From Herbaspirillum aquaticum (GTDB taxonomy: Bacteria; Pseudomonadota; Gammaproteobacteria; Burkholderiales; Burkholderiaceae_D), in NCBI RefSeq assembly GCF_002213425.1, contig NZ_NJGV01000008.1:124001-188000 (forward strand): a DNA stretch of 64,000 nt, in the 5' to 3' direction. Made by a program: the position numbers and the translations under genes. The notes beneath the pieces are model-generated. The model did no database searches. It saw nothing but the letters and a program-made list of their open reading frames with translations, and was not told the origin of the DNA. This document shows, piece after piece, positions 34,832 through 42,564 of the stretch. The stretch's first letter is position 1. Every line of letters begins with the position of its first letter.

Positions 34832-35521
34832 TCACGGCGCCACGCCGCTGATCCCCGCCTCGGCCAGCAGCGCCGACATCCCCGACCAGAAGATCTGGAT
34901 CCCGATACACAGCAGGATGAAGGCCGACAGGCGCAGCACCACCATGGTGCCCAGCCGCCCCATCAGGTTCACCAGCTTGTGGGCATAGTTGTAGCAAAGG
35001 AAGATCACCAGCGCCGTGAGCGCCGCGCCCAGGGCGGCACTGCCGACCGAGATCACCCAGTCCAGCAGGCGGGTCGGCGTATTGGCACCCAGCGTGATGG
35101 ACGCGGCGATGGTGCCGGGGCCGACGGTCAGGGGGAAGCTCATCGGATAGAAGCTGCGCGCCTTGATTTCTTCGTCGGGCAGGTCTTCGTCATAGGTCTT
35201 GGCCACTTGGGTGGGGATGGAGCTGTCCTGGCTGTTGTCGTTGAGCAGTTTCCAGCCCGAGACCGCCACCAGCAGGCCCCCGCCCACACGCACGATGGGC
35301 AGCGAGATGCCGAAGAAGGTCAGCACGTGCGAACCGATGAAGATGGCCGCCACCAGCATGAACCAGCAATTGATGGCGACCTGGCGCGCGATGCGCTTTT
35401 CAGTGCTGCGGCTGACGTTGCCCAGCAGGTTGGCGAAGACCGGCGCGATGCCCAGGGGATTGAGGATGGGCAAGAGCGTGACCGGGATCAGGACGACCGC
35501 CTTGAGGAAAAGGATGAACAT
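34832..35521 (-). CDS. MarC-family integral membrane protein
   Basis: The 229-residue protein has six predicted membrane helices. MarC-family motifs include FLKAVVLIPVTLLPILNPLGIAPVF, IVRVGGGLLVAVSGWKLL, and SFYPMSFPLTVGPGTIAASITLGAN. The function of MarC proteins is unknown; the old link to multiple antibiotic resistance has not held up. The frame continues upstream to 36817 opposite nothing meaningful; ATG 35521 fits the family. It is convergent with the LON-domain gene. Confidence 0.92.
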   Translation of the reverse strand: MFILFLKAVVLIPVTLLPILNPLGIAPVFANLLGNVSRSTEKRIARQVAINCWFMLVAAIFIGSHVLTFFGISLPIVRVGGGLLVAVSGWKLLNDNSQDSSIPTQVAKTYDEDLPDEEIKARSFYPMSFPLTVGPGTIAASITLGANTPTRLLDWVISVGSAALGAALTALVIFLCYNYAHKLVNLMGRLGTMVVLRLSAFILLCIGIQIFWSGMSALLAEAGISGVAP

Positions 35522-35643
35522 GGCGCAATCAGGAATAAACGGCGAATAATCGGCATTGAAGGTTGACCCGGCAGCGTAGCTGAAAGCCGCTACGCTGCCA
35601 ACCACGGCCGCATCTGCCGTTGCGCGCTCGTCCCCTTTTCCCC

Positions 35644-36894
35644 TCAGGCGGCCCGCAGGCGCATGCCGCGCACGCGGCTCAGGAGCAGCAGCGCCACGGC
35701 CAGGTTCAGCAGGTTCCAGGCGATGCCATTGGCGAAGGCTGCATGGTAGTTGCCGGTAAGGTCGAAGATCTTGCCCGACATCCAGCCGCCCAGCGCCATG
35801 CCGAACATGGTGGCCATGATGACGGCGCCCACGCGCTGGCCGGCTTCGGCGGCTGGGAAGTATTCGCGCACGATGATGGCGTAGGACGGCACGATGCCGC
35901 CCTGGAACAGCCCGAACAGGGCCGAGATGAGATAGAGCGAGGCCAGGCTGTCGAAGGGGATGAACAGCAGCAGCGACAGGCCCTGCAGGGCCGAGCCCAG
36001 CAGCAGCGTGCGCAGGCCGCCGATGCGGTCGCAGATGGCGCCGGAGACCAGGCGGCTGACCACGCCACAGGCCAGCATCAGCGAGAGCATCTGGGCGCCG
36101 CGTGCCGGGCCGTAGCCGAGGTCGCCGCAGTAGGCCACGATGTGGACCTGGGGCATGGCCATGGCCACGCAACAGGCCACACCGGCCACGCACAGCAGCA
36201 GCTGGGCCGAACCCGGTGCCAGGCCGAAGGGGCGCGGGCCGCCGCCGGCGCGGGTACTGGCCGGGCCGCTGTCCTGCAGCGGCGGCCGGGCGCGCATGAG
36301 CAGGGCCAGGCTGCACATGATGAGGCTGCAGGCGATACCCATGCCGATGTAGGTGTGCTGCCAGCCGACGCTGTCGACGAAGTGCTGGATGATGGGCGGC
36401 CACAGTGCGCCGCCGAGGTAGTTGCCGCTGGCGCAGACGGCCACGGCGATGCCGCGCCGCTTGCGGAACCACAGCGAGGTATCGGCCACCAGCGGCGAGA
36501 AGGTACAGGCCGTGCCCAGCAAGCCGATCAGCAGGCAATGGGCGGCCATGAAGCACCAGATGTTGGGCGCCAGCGCGGCCGCGATGAAGCCTGCGCCCAG
36601 GCAGGCCCCGCCCAGCAGCAGCGGGCGCATGATGCCGTAGCGGTCGGCCATGCGGCCCATGAAGAGGCCGCCGACGCCCACGCCCAGCATGGTGAGGGTA
36701 TAGGGCATGGAGGCCAGGCCACGATCTACCTGGAAATGCGCCTGCACTGCCGGCAGCACCACCGCCATCACGTACATGCCGCTGGCGCCCACGATCATGA
36801 GGACCATGGTGATGCACAGGCGCAGTACGGCGTAGGAGGAATCGACCTGGTAACGGTCGGTGGGTGCGGGGCTTGCGGGGGAGGATGGGGGCAT
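35644..36894 (-). CDS. MFS transporter (OxlT/monocarboxylate-type)
   Basis: The 416-residue protein has 12 predicted helices, with LGVGVGGLFMGRMADRYGIMRPLLLG as the loop 2-3 motif and GAICDRIGGLRTLLLG in the second half. A conserved FSPLVADTSLWFRKRRGIAVAVCASGNYLGGALWPP segment is typical of the oxalate/formate and monocarboxylate-porter branch. The substrate is unknown. The frame opens at 36981, but ATG 36894 has GGAG seven bases upstream, whereas the ATG at 36912 has none. It is not obviously linked to marC. Confidence 0.88.
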   Translation of the reverse strand: MPPSSPASPAPTDRYQVDSSYAVLRLCITMVLMIVGASGMYVMAVVLPAVQAHFQVDRGLASMPYTLTMLGVGVGGLFMGRMADRYGIMRPLLLGGACLGAGFIAAALAPNIWCFMAAHCLLIGLLGTACTFSPLVADTSLWFRKRRGIAVAVCASGNYLGGALWPPIIQHFVDSVGWQHTYIGMGIACSLIMCSLALLMRARPPLQDSGPASTRAGGGPRPFGLAPGSAQLLLCVAGVACCVAMAMPQVHIVAYCGDLGYGPARGAQMLSLMLACGVVSRLVSGAICDRIGGLRTLLLGSALQGLSLLLFIPFDSLASLYLISALFGLFQGGIVPSYAIIVREYFPAAEAGQRVGAVIMATMFGMALGGWMSGKIFDLTGNYHAAFANGIAWNLLNLAVALLLLSRVRGMRLRAA

Positions 36895-37054
36895 GGGGGT
36901 CTCCGGGTTCATTTTTTTAATGTGGTCAACGGTGTGCGTTTGGGCTCGGGGGGCAATTTCCAATGGCGCTGCGAAGAACACTACGCGGATGAACTGCCAT
37001 ACGATGTCTCTGGCCGAACGCCCGTCACTGGCGGACTACTGTTGCCTGATGCCG

Positions 37055-37396
37055 TCAGCGATAGTGCACGAACGCGTGCCAGAGCATTGTTAGAACTATT
37101 CCCGACAAGCCGAGGTAGAGTGTGATCGAGAACATCCTTGCCGCAAGAATCAAAGAGCGTAGTTGTTTTTCCTTGAGCATCTTTCTTGATGTCTCTCCCC
37201 ATATGACTTCTCGTGGCAGAGATGTCCCGATCCCACTTTGCGTGACCGAATACCATGAGCTTCCGACTGCAAAAGTACGCATCTTCAAAATCCGCTGGAA
37301 CAACAGTTCTCGAATAATCTGCCTCACAATAATCGACAAGCCGGTTAATGGAGCAAAGACCATGAAGAGAAAAAAGTCGGGCTTATCGATACTCAT
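37055..37396 (-). CDS. Small hypothetical membrane protein, AT-richer than neighbours
   Basis: The 113-residue protein has two hydrophobic stretches, FFLFMVFAPLTGLSIIV near the N terminus and SITLYLGLSGIVLTMLWHAF at the C terminus, with a basic middle (KMLKEKQLRSL). I do not recognise a family. Base composition and codon use are clearly less GC-rich than in the surrounding genes, which suggests recent acquisition. It lies between the MFS gene and a VOC gene. Confidence 0.55.
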   Translation of the reverse strand: MSIDKPDFFLFMVFAPLTGLSIIVRQIIRELLFQRILKMRTFAVGSSWYSVTQSGIGTSLPREVIWGETSRKMLKEKQLRSLILAARMFSITLYLGLSGIVLTMLWHAFVHYR

Positions 37397-37487
37397 GGGT
37401 GCACTTATTCATCAAATTCTCCCGAGCTGGACTAGCAATTTTCGCATCATTCAAACGGTCGCTTCTGGCCGCAAGCAGCCGCTCTCT

Positions 37488-37856
37488 TCAAGCTCGTTGG
37501 CGATACTCTCTACTAGATATCGATACCGAATTTCCATCAGGATCTTTCGCGTTAGCGAACTGATAGCCGTTTGCCTGGTGGGTACTGCCGAATTCGAGAC
37601 CTCTTTGCGCAGAGTCGACCTTGAATTTTTCAACATCGGAAACGCTGAATACCAGTTTGACTACCGACTGCCCAAATTTTAAAGATTTGGCCGCCTGATG
37701 AATCAGAAGACTGATGCCGGCATCTGGTGCACTCAATTCGATGAGACCGTCACGTAGCTCCCCGGTCGTCTTGAATCCAAAATGATCTTTGTAGAATGCA
37801 CTGGTGGCGGCAGGATTGCGGGCGTATATCAAAATCGTATTGAATGATGCCGTCAT
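37488..37856 (-). CDS. VOC-family (glyoxalase/bleomycin-resistance fold) protein
   Basis: The 122-residue protein shows the paired beta-alpha-beta-beta-beta pattern of VOC enzymes: NTILIYARNPAATSAFYKDHFGF near the start and VVKLVFSVSDVEKF in the second half, with DPDGNSVSIS at the end. VOC proteins bind a metal or a small ligand in a cavity; no substrate can be named. It lies in the AT-richer stretch and is transcribed in the same direction as the neighbouring small membrane protein gene. Confidence 0.85.
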   Translation of the reverse strand: MTASFNTILIYARNPAATSAFYKDHFGFKTTGELRDGLIELSAPDAGISLLIHQAAKSLKFGQSVVKLVFSVSDVEKFKVDSAQRGLEFGSTHQANGYQFANAKDPDGNSVSISSREYRQRA

Positions 37857-38164
37857 GGTCTCTCACACAGGAACAATAAATTCGGGGTTTTTACCGAGGG
37901 TATTCAGATGCACACTTTATCAACAAAAACTATTTTCCCCGCCAGTCTTCAATGCTTCGTGAAAGTCAGCTTCCGGGCGATAGGAGACATCTTGGACTAA
38001 AGAACATCTGAAAATAGCAGGATGTGGAAACAAGCTGAAAAATAACTCGAAAGGTCCGTTTCTGGCCGGAAGCGGACATCCGAAATCCATCCGAACTATC
38101 ATGCCGGCTTCTTTACTGGCGCCACCGCCGTTTAGCGCGATTCGCCCCCCCTAAGCAAAAATCC
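37857..38164. other. AT-rich intergenic region, no gene seen
   Basis: These 308 bases contain only a 60-codon open frame without family features or a ribosome site. No repeat, tRNA or convincing promoter was found. The composition is distinctly AT-richer than the chromosome on either side. Confidence 0.4.
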
Positions 38165-39076
38165 TTACACCACCATACCGGTGGATTCAGCCCGCTTCTT
38201 GATGGACGCGACGATTCGCAACGCGTCCTTGGCCGGCGGCATTCCAAACGCCCGTCCATACTCCCGACTGAACTGTGTGGGACTGTCATAGCCCACCTCA
38301 TATGCCACTGTTGTGACGTTCTTTCCGGCTATGACCAGTAGCTTGCGAGCCTGCAGCAAGCGCAATTGCTTTTGATACTGCAAAGGGCTCAATGACGTAA
38401 TCGATTTGAAGTGGCGGTGGAAGGCCGACGCACTCATCGCGGCTTCCTCTGCCAACGCTTCCACAGCCAAAGGCTGAGCGAACTCTCGGCGGATACGCTG
38501 GATGACCTTATTGACTCTGGCGAGTGTCGTGTCCGGTGTTGCGATATCGCGCAACATCCATCCCATGGGGCCTTGCAATACCCGATACAAAATCTCGCGT
38601 TCGTAGGCTGCCGCAAGAACCGGAATATCTGCTGGCTGATCCATGAGTCGAAGCATGCGCACCCAAGCATCCAGTAGCTCTGGCGTCACTGGCGCAACTG
38701 AAAAACCTCGCTCTGTGGGGGCCGGTGCAGCCGGATCAGGCAGCACAGAAAACAGATCAGCCAGAACTGCGGCATCCAATGTCAGGGCAACTGCCAGATA
38801 AGGTGATCCGTCCGCTGCGGGCCTCACTGCTCCGGCGGCAGGCAGGTCTACTGACATGACGAAATATGTAGCGGGGTCATAGTCCAGCGCCTGGTCACCC
38901 ACCGTCAGGGTCTTTCCACCCTGCAAGATGAGGTTGACCATGGGGTCATACACAGCGGCCAATTCGTGCTCAGGAATACTGCCTTGAACCATGAAAACAC
39001 GGGGAATACCTGTCTCAGTGGGACGGTTTTCTGCACGGCTAGCCAATAGCCTCAATTCATTGAGCTGTTCTCGCAT
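38165..39076 (-). CDS. AraC-family transcriptional regulator
   Basis: The 303-residue protein carries an N-terminal AraC_N-type cupin (IPRVFMVQGSIPEHELAAVYDPMVNLILQG) and a C-terminal double helix-turn-helix (PLAVEALAEEAAMSASAFHRHFKSITSLSPLQYQKQLRLLQARKLL; VAYEVGYDSPTQFSREYGRAFG). ATG 39076 is used; the frame could begin 42 bases earlier only with TTG. It is divergent from the SDR gene at 39203, so it probably activates that operon. A -10-like TATAGT lies at 39161 on the operon side. Confidence 0.9.
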   Translation of the reverse strand: MREQLNELRLLASRAENRPTETGIPRVFMVQGSIPEHELAAVYDPMVNLILQGGKTLTVGDQALDYDPATYFVMSVDLPAAGAVRPAADGSPYLAVALTLDAAVLADLFSVLPDPAAPAPTERGFSVAPVTPELLDAWVRMLRLMDQPADIPVLAAAYEREILYRVLQGPMGWMLRDIATPDTTLARVNKVIQRIRREFAQPLAVEALAEEAAMSASAFHRHFKSITSLSPLQYQKQLRLLQARKLLVIAGKNVTTVAYEVGYDSPTQFSREYGRAFGMPPAKDALRIVASIKKRAESTGMVV

Positions 39077-39202
39077 GGCAGGATTGTATCCACTAAGCCG
39101 ACCGGCAGGAATAGGCAAGAATGAAGCAGAAACCGTTGCGGCTGAAAACGACCGCGTCTCTATAGTTCAGTCATCCCAACCATTGAACTTGAGGAGCTGA
39201 AA

Positions 39203-39952
39203 ATGAATAGCAAGGTCATCGTCATCACCGGTGGCAGCCGCGGCATCGGCGCCAAAACCGCCATGGAAGCGGCTCGCCGGGGTTTTGGTGTCATCCTGAC
39301 CTACAACACCGCCCCTGATGCTGCGCACGCCGTAGTACGCGCCATCGAGGCAAATGAGGGCAAGGCGGTTGCGCTGAGACTGGACGTTTCCAACACTTCT
39401 TCTTTTGCGGCCTTCCGCTCCGAAGTCGAAAAGGCGCTGAAGGAAACTTGGGGTAGCAGTCATCTGAACGGGTTGGTAAACAACGCTGGATACGGCCTGT
39501 TCCGGCCTATCGCTGCAGTGACGGAGGAGCAGTTCGATGGCCTCTTCAATGTACATCTCAAAGGCCCATTCTTCTTGACGCAATCGTTGCTGCCACTGCT
39601 GTGCAACGGCGCTAGCATCGTCAACCTTACCAGCGCCACTACTCGTGTGGCCACCGCTGGCGTCGCGCCCTATGCCTCCTTCAAGGGTGGCTTGCAGGTG
39701 CTGACACGTTACATGGCCAAGGAGTTCGGTGAGCAAGGCATTCGCGTCAACTCGGTGTCACCTGGCCCCATCCGCACCGAACTGGGTGGCGGCCTCAATG
39801 ACGAATTCGAGGCGCTGCTGTCTTCCCAGACCGCTCTGGGCCGTGTTGGCGAGCCGGAAGAGGTAGCACGCGTGATCACCTCCTTGCTCACCGAAGACAG
39901 CGGCTGGATCAATGCACAAGACATCGAAGTATCCGGCGGCTATGTAGTCTAA
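39203..39952 (+). CDS. SDR-family NAD(P)-dependent oxidoreductase
   Basis: The 249-residue classical SDR has the cofactor motif TGGSRGIG at residues 8-15, NNAGYG, an active-site Ser in NLTSATT, YASFK as the Tyr-Lys pair, and VNSVSPGPIRTEL. It should oxidise or reduce an alcohol/carbonyl group; the substrate is unknown. It is the first gene of an operon with a VOC protein and degraded genes, driven by the divergent AraC regulator. Confidence 0.92.
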   Translation: MNSKVIVITGGSRGIGAKTAMEAARRGFGVILTYNTAPDAAHAVVRAIEANEGKAVALRLDVSNTSSFAAFRSEVEKALKETWGSSHLNGLVNNAGYGLFRPIAAVTEEQFDGLFNVHLKGPFFLTQSLLPLLCNGASIVNLTSATTRVATAGVAPYASFKGGLQVLTRYMAKEFGEQGIRVNSVSPGPIRTELGGGLNDEFEALLSSQTALGRVGEPEEVARVITSLLTEDSGWINAQDIEVSGGYVV

Positions 39953-39987
39953 CGAGCCATAGATGCGCATGTGACTCAGGAGAACCC

Positions 39988-40416
39988 ATGTTGGATCACG
40001 TATTTTTATCGGTGGCAGACATCGATCGCTCAATTCGTTTCTACACCCAAGCACTCGCTCCGCTGGGGATTGTTGACCGACTGGATTATGACGGTCGGAA
40101 CGGACCTCGTGGCCATCCCGATCTCAAAGGTTTTGGTGCCCATGGGAGAGTTTTCTTTTGGCTGCGATCAGGGCACGCGGACGCGCGCTCGGCACACGTC
40201 GGTTTTGTAGCGGATAGCCGAGCGGCCGTCGACGCAGCTTATGCGGCTGCGATGGGTGCTGGAGCAACAGATAACGGTTGCCCAGGCGCACGACTTCACT
40301 ACGATCCCCGTTATTACGCCGCCAATGTACTGGATCCTGATGGCTATAGCCTGGAGTTTGTCTACAAGCCCTGGCAGCATCCTCAAGACGCTATCAAACG
40401 AGAAGACCATGAGTGA
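39988..40416 (+). CDS. VOC-family protein (glyoxalase-like)
   Basis: The 142-residue protein begins MLDHVFLSVADIDRSIRFYTQALAPLG and ends with VLDPDGYSLEFVYKPWQH, both VOC hallmarks; FWLRSGHADARSAHVGFVA marks the second half. The gene follows the SDR gene after 35 bases with AGGAG before its ATG, and its stop overlaps the start of the next, broken gene. A role in processing small toxic metabolites together with the SDR is plausible but unproved. Confidence 0.9.
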   Translation: MLDHVFLSVADIDRSIRFYTQALAPLGIVDRLDYDGRNGPRGHPDLKGFGAHGRVFFWLRSGHADARSAHVGFVADSRAAVDAAYAAAMGAGATDNGCPGARLHYDPRYYAANVLDPDGYSLEFVYKPWQHPQDAIKREDHE

Positions 40417-40711
40417 AGCGATGGAAATAACCACCTTCCAGTTAGCGAAGGGCCTGACAATCAAGGATTTCGTCGCTGCAAATACAGACGTTGATGCATG
40501 GCTAAGAAAGCAACCCGGCTTTATTCTGCGTCGCATCTGCGAAGGCAGCGATGGCTGAGTCATTGATATGTTGCTGTGGAAGTCTGCGCGCGAAGGGCAG
40601 CGAGCGGCCTCGAGAATAATGAGCGAGCTGCCCGACTCGCCTGTACATGCGACCATTGACCAAGCCACCGTGGACTGGAGTATACAATCGTGTCGGCATG
40701 GTCTTGGCTGA
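40409..40711 (+). pseudogene. Small protein gene interrupted by an in-frame TGA
   Basis: From ATG 40409, overlapping the VOC stop, a frame reads MSEAMEITTFQLAKGLTIKD and on to ICEGSDG, then meets TGA at 40556-40558. The same frame continues as VIDMLLWKSAREGQRAASRI and ends at 40711. Both parts look like one protein of about 100 residues with a ferredoxin-like pattern, resembling small dimeric alpha/beta-barrel (ABM-type) proteins. A single TGG-to-TGA change would explain it. Only a 49-residue peptide can be made unless the stop is read through. Confidence 0.65.
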
Positions 40712-40744
40712 TCTATTCCTCTCAAATCCAGAAAGAAGGAGGTA

Positions 40745-40830
40745 ATGCCGATATTGGATCACATCAAGTTCGCGGTTAGCGACTCAAGCGCCACTCTCGA
40801 GTTCTACAAAGCAGCATTGCCCGATGATGA
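40745..40830 (+). pseudogene. VOC-family gene fragment, truncated at the tpsB side
   Basis: GGAGG three bases before ATG 40745 introduces a peptide, MPILDHIKFAVSDSSATLEF followed by YKAAL, that is the N terminus of another VOC protein. After about residue 27 the frame stays open but no longer resembles the family and runs across the end of the opposite-strand tpsB gene. I therefore read it as the remnant of a third enzyme gene in this operon, cut by a rearrangement near 40825-40860. Confidence 0.6.
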
Positions 40831-40861
40831 CGGACTGCGAGTCAATCAGCATATAGAGAAG

Positions 40862-42556
40862 TCAGAACCCCTTGCCAACAACCACCCACCCCCGGCTAGA
40901 GGACGATGCAGCCAGCAACGACGAGCTCGACGACCCGACCTTGGTCGCCAGGAAGACGCTGGCTTCCCACAGCGAATCGCTGCTCCAGCGCAGGCCCACG
41001 CCGATGCCAGACAAGCTGACGCTGTTGTCGCCGGTGGTCCAGGGACGGCGATTGATCCTCACGCGCGCACTGTCGATGAAGGCCAGGGCTTGCAGGTTGC
41101 CGTCGGCCACGCGCCCCATGTCACGCCGCAGTTCGACGCTGGCGAGATAACCGGTATCGCCGGAGATGGCACCCACATCATAGGCACGCACGCTGTAGGG
41201 ACCGCCGATGCTCATCTTTTCGGCCGAATCGAGGTTGGTATCGGCCCATTGCGCGGCCACATTGACGAAGAGGGAATGGTTCCTGTCCAGCGTCTGCAGC
41301 CGGGAGAAGTTGACGTTCCATTTGGAGAACCCCCCGCGTGTCTGCGCACTGGCTGCATCCGATGACGCTGCTGCAGCGTCGTCGAAGCCCACACGTCCGG
41401 CGGTCCAGCCCACACCCCACGCGCTCACGGCGCTACCGAGGAAACTGTCACGCAGATTGCCCGACAGGCTCAACAGCCAGTTGTCGAGATGGCGATCGGT
41501 ACGCAGACCGGTGGCCCCTATGCGGTCTTCCAGTGTCTTGGCATCGTACTGGATCTGGGCGAACACGTTGTAGTCCTTGCCACGCACCACGGGATGCTTG
41601 AGCCACAGGCTGGTCACCATGGCGTTGCCGTGGGCATCCAGCGAATCGACGTTGCCGCCCAGCTTGTAATGCACCTGCGAGTAAGCAGCACCGGCGCGCG
41701 TGCCCGCGCCGTTGAGCAGCGTGTCGTAACTGAGGCGCCCGTAGGCCATGTGCTCGCCCGTACTGACCAGGTTGGCCGACAGGACATCACCGTGACGAAG
41801 CGGGTTGAACAAACTGGCCGTACCGCTGACGCGGGCCCTGCCGATGTAGCGATTGCCATAATTGTCGATCGAGATGCTGCCCGCACCGACCTCCTTGTGC
41901 GTGGCATCGACATCGAGATCGGAAGTGCCGACCGCTTCGCCCGGCTTGAGTACCGCATTCACCCCCACCCCGGGCACATCGGACAGCAGCAGCAGGGCAC
42001 GGTCCAGCTCCGTCTCGGAAACCGGCTGCCCGTTCTGCAGCGGTGACAGGATGGATTCCAGCAACCCGGTATTGACCCGGCTGCCATTGGAGAAATTGAC
42101 GGATCCATAGCGGGCCTCGACCACCTGGATCACGACCACCCCCTCGGCAATGGTCTGCGCAGGAATAATGGCCCGCGCCAAAGGGTAGCCACGCTGCTGG
42201 TAATACGTACTGATGCGTGCGGCCAAGGCACCTAGCTCGACCAGCGTCAGCGTCTTTCCTTGCTGGTCTGCGACCAGGGCATGCAGTGTCGCGGTGTCGA
42301 AGGCCGTGTTGCCGACGATACGAATTTCCTTCACCAGGAAAGGCGCGGAGGCAGGCAGCGCGGCGCTGTCCTTCGATTCGATCCGCAGGTCCGGTTGATT
42401 GGGCAAGGGTGCTGTGCCCGGTGACGGCTGCAATTCCTGCAGCAGCGACCCGGCGTCGGCAGGTGCCCCCGGACCGGCAGCCCAGGCAGGAGAGACCAAC
42501 AGGAGCGCCGCCGAGACGGGCATGGCGATCAGGGATGAGGCGGATACGTATTTCAT
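40862..42556 (-). CDS. TpsB/FhaC-type outer-membrane secretion protein
   Basis: The 564-residue protein has a signal peptide (cleavage near AWA at residues 25-27), a POTRA-containing periplasmic part (FLVKEIRIVGNTAFDTATLHAL at about residues 72-93, and YYQQRGYPLARAIIPAQTIAEGVVVIQVVEARYG) and a 16-strand beta-barrel. The barrel includes the SIGGPYSVRAYDVG loop motif, and the protein ends with C-terminal Phe. It exports the TpsA protein encoded eight bases upstream in the same operon. The stop codon lies close to a truncated VOC gene on the other strand, and I see no terminator between. Confidence 0.93.
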   Translation of the reverse strand: MKYVSASSLIAMPVSAALLLVSPAWAAGPGAPADAGSLLQELQPSPGTAPLPNQPDLRIESKDSAALPASAPFLVKEIRIVGNTAFDTATLHALVADQQGKTLTLVELGALAARISTYYQQRGYPLARAIIPAQTIAEGVVVIQVVEARYGSVNFSNGSRVNTGLLESILSPLQNGQPVSETELDRALLLLSDVPGVGVNAVLKPGEAVGTSDLDVDATHKEVGAGSISIDNYGNRYIGRARVSGTASLFNPLRHGDVLSANLVSTGEHMAYGRLSYDTLLNGAGTRAGAAYSQVHYKLGGNVDSLDAHGNAMVTSLWLKHPVVRGKDYNVFAQIQYDAKTLEDRIGATGLRTDRHLDNWLLSLSGNLRDSFLGSAVSAWGVGWTAGRVGFDDAAAASSDAASAQTRGGFSKWNVNFSRLQTLDRNHSLFVNVAAQWADTNLDSAEKMSIGGPYSVRAYDVGAISGDTGYLASVELRRDMGRVADGNLQALAFIDSARVRINRRPWTTGDNSVSLSGIGVGLRWSSDSLWEASVFLATKVGSSSSSLLAASSSSRGWVVVGKGF

Positions 42557-42564
42557 GAAAAATC

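Noticed and set aside
35620..37125. 501-codon plus-strand frame across the MFS gene
   Set aside because: It has antisense composition rich in His, Gln and Ala; the MFS gene on the other strand is convincing.
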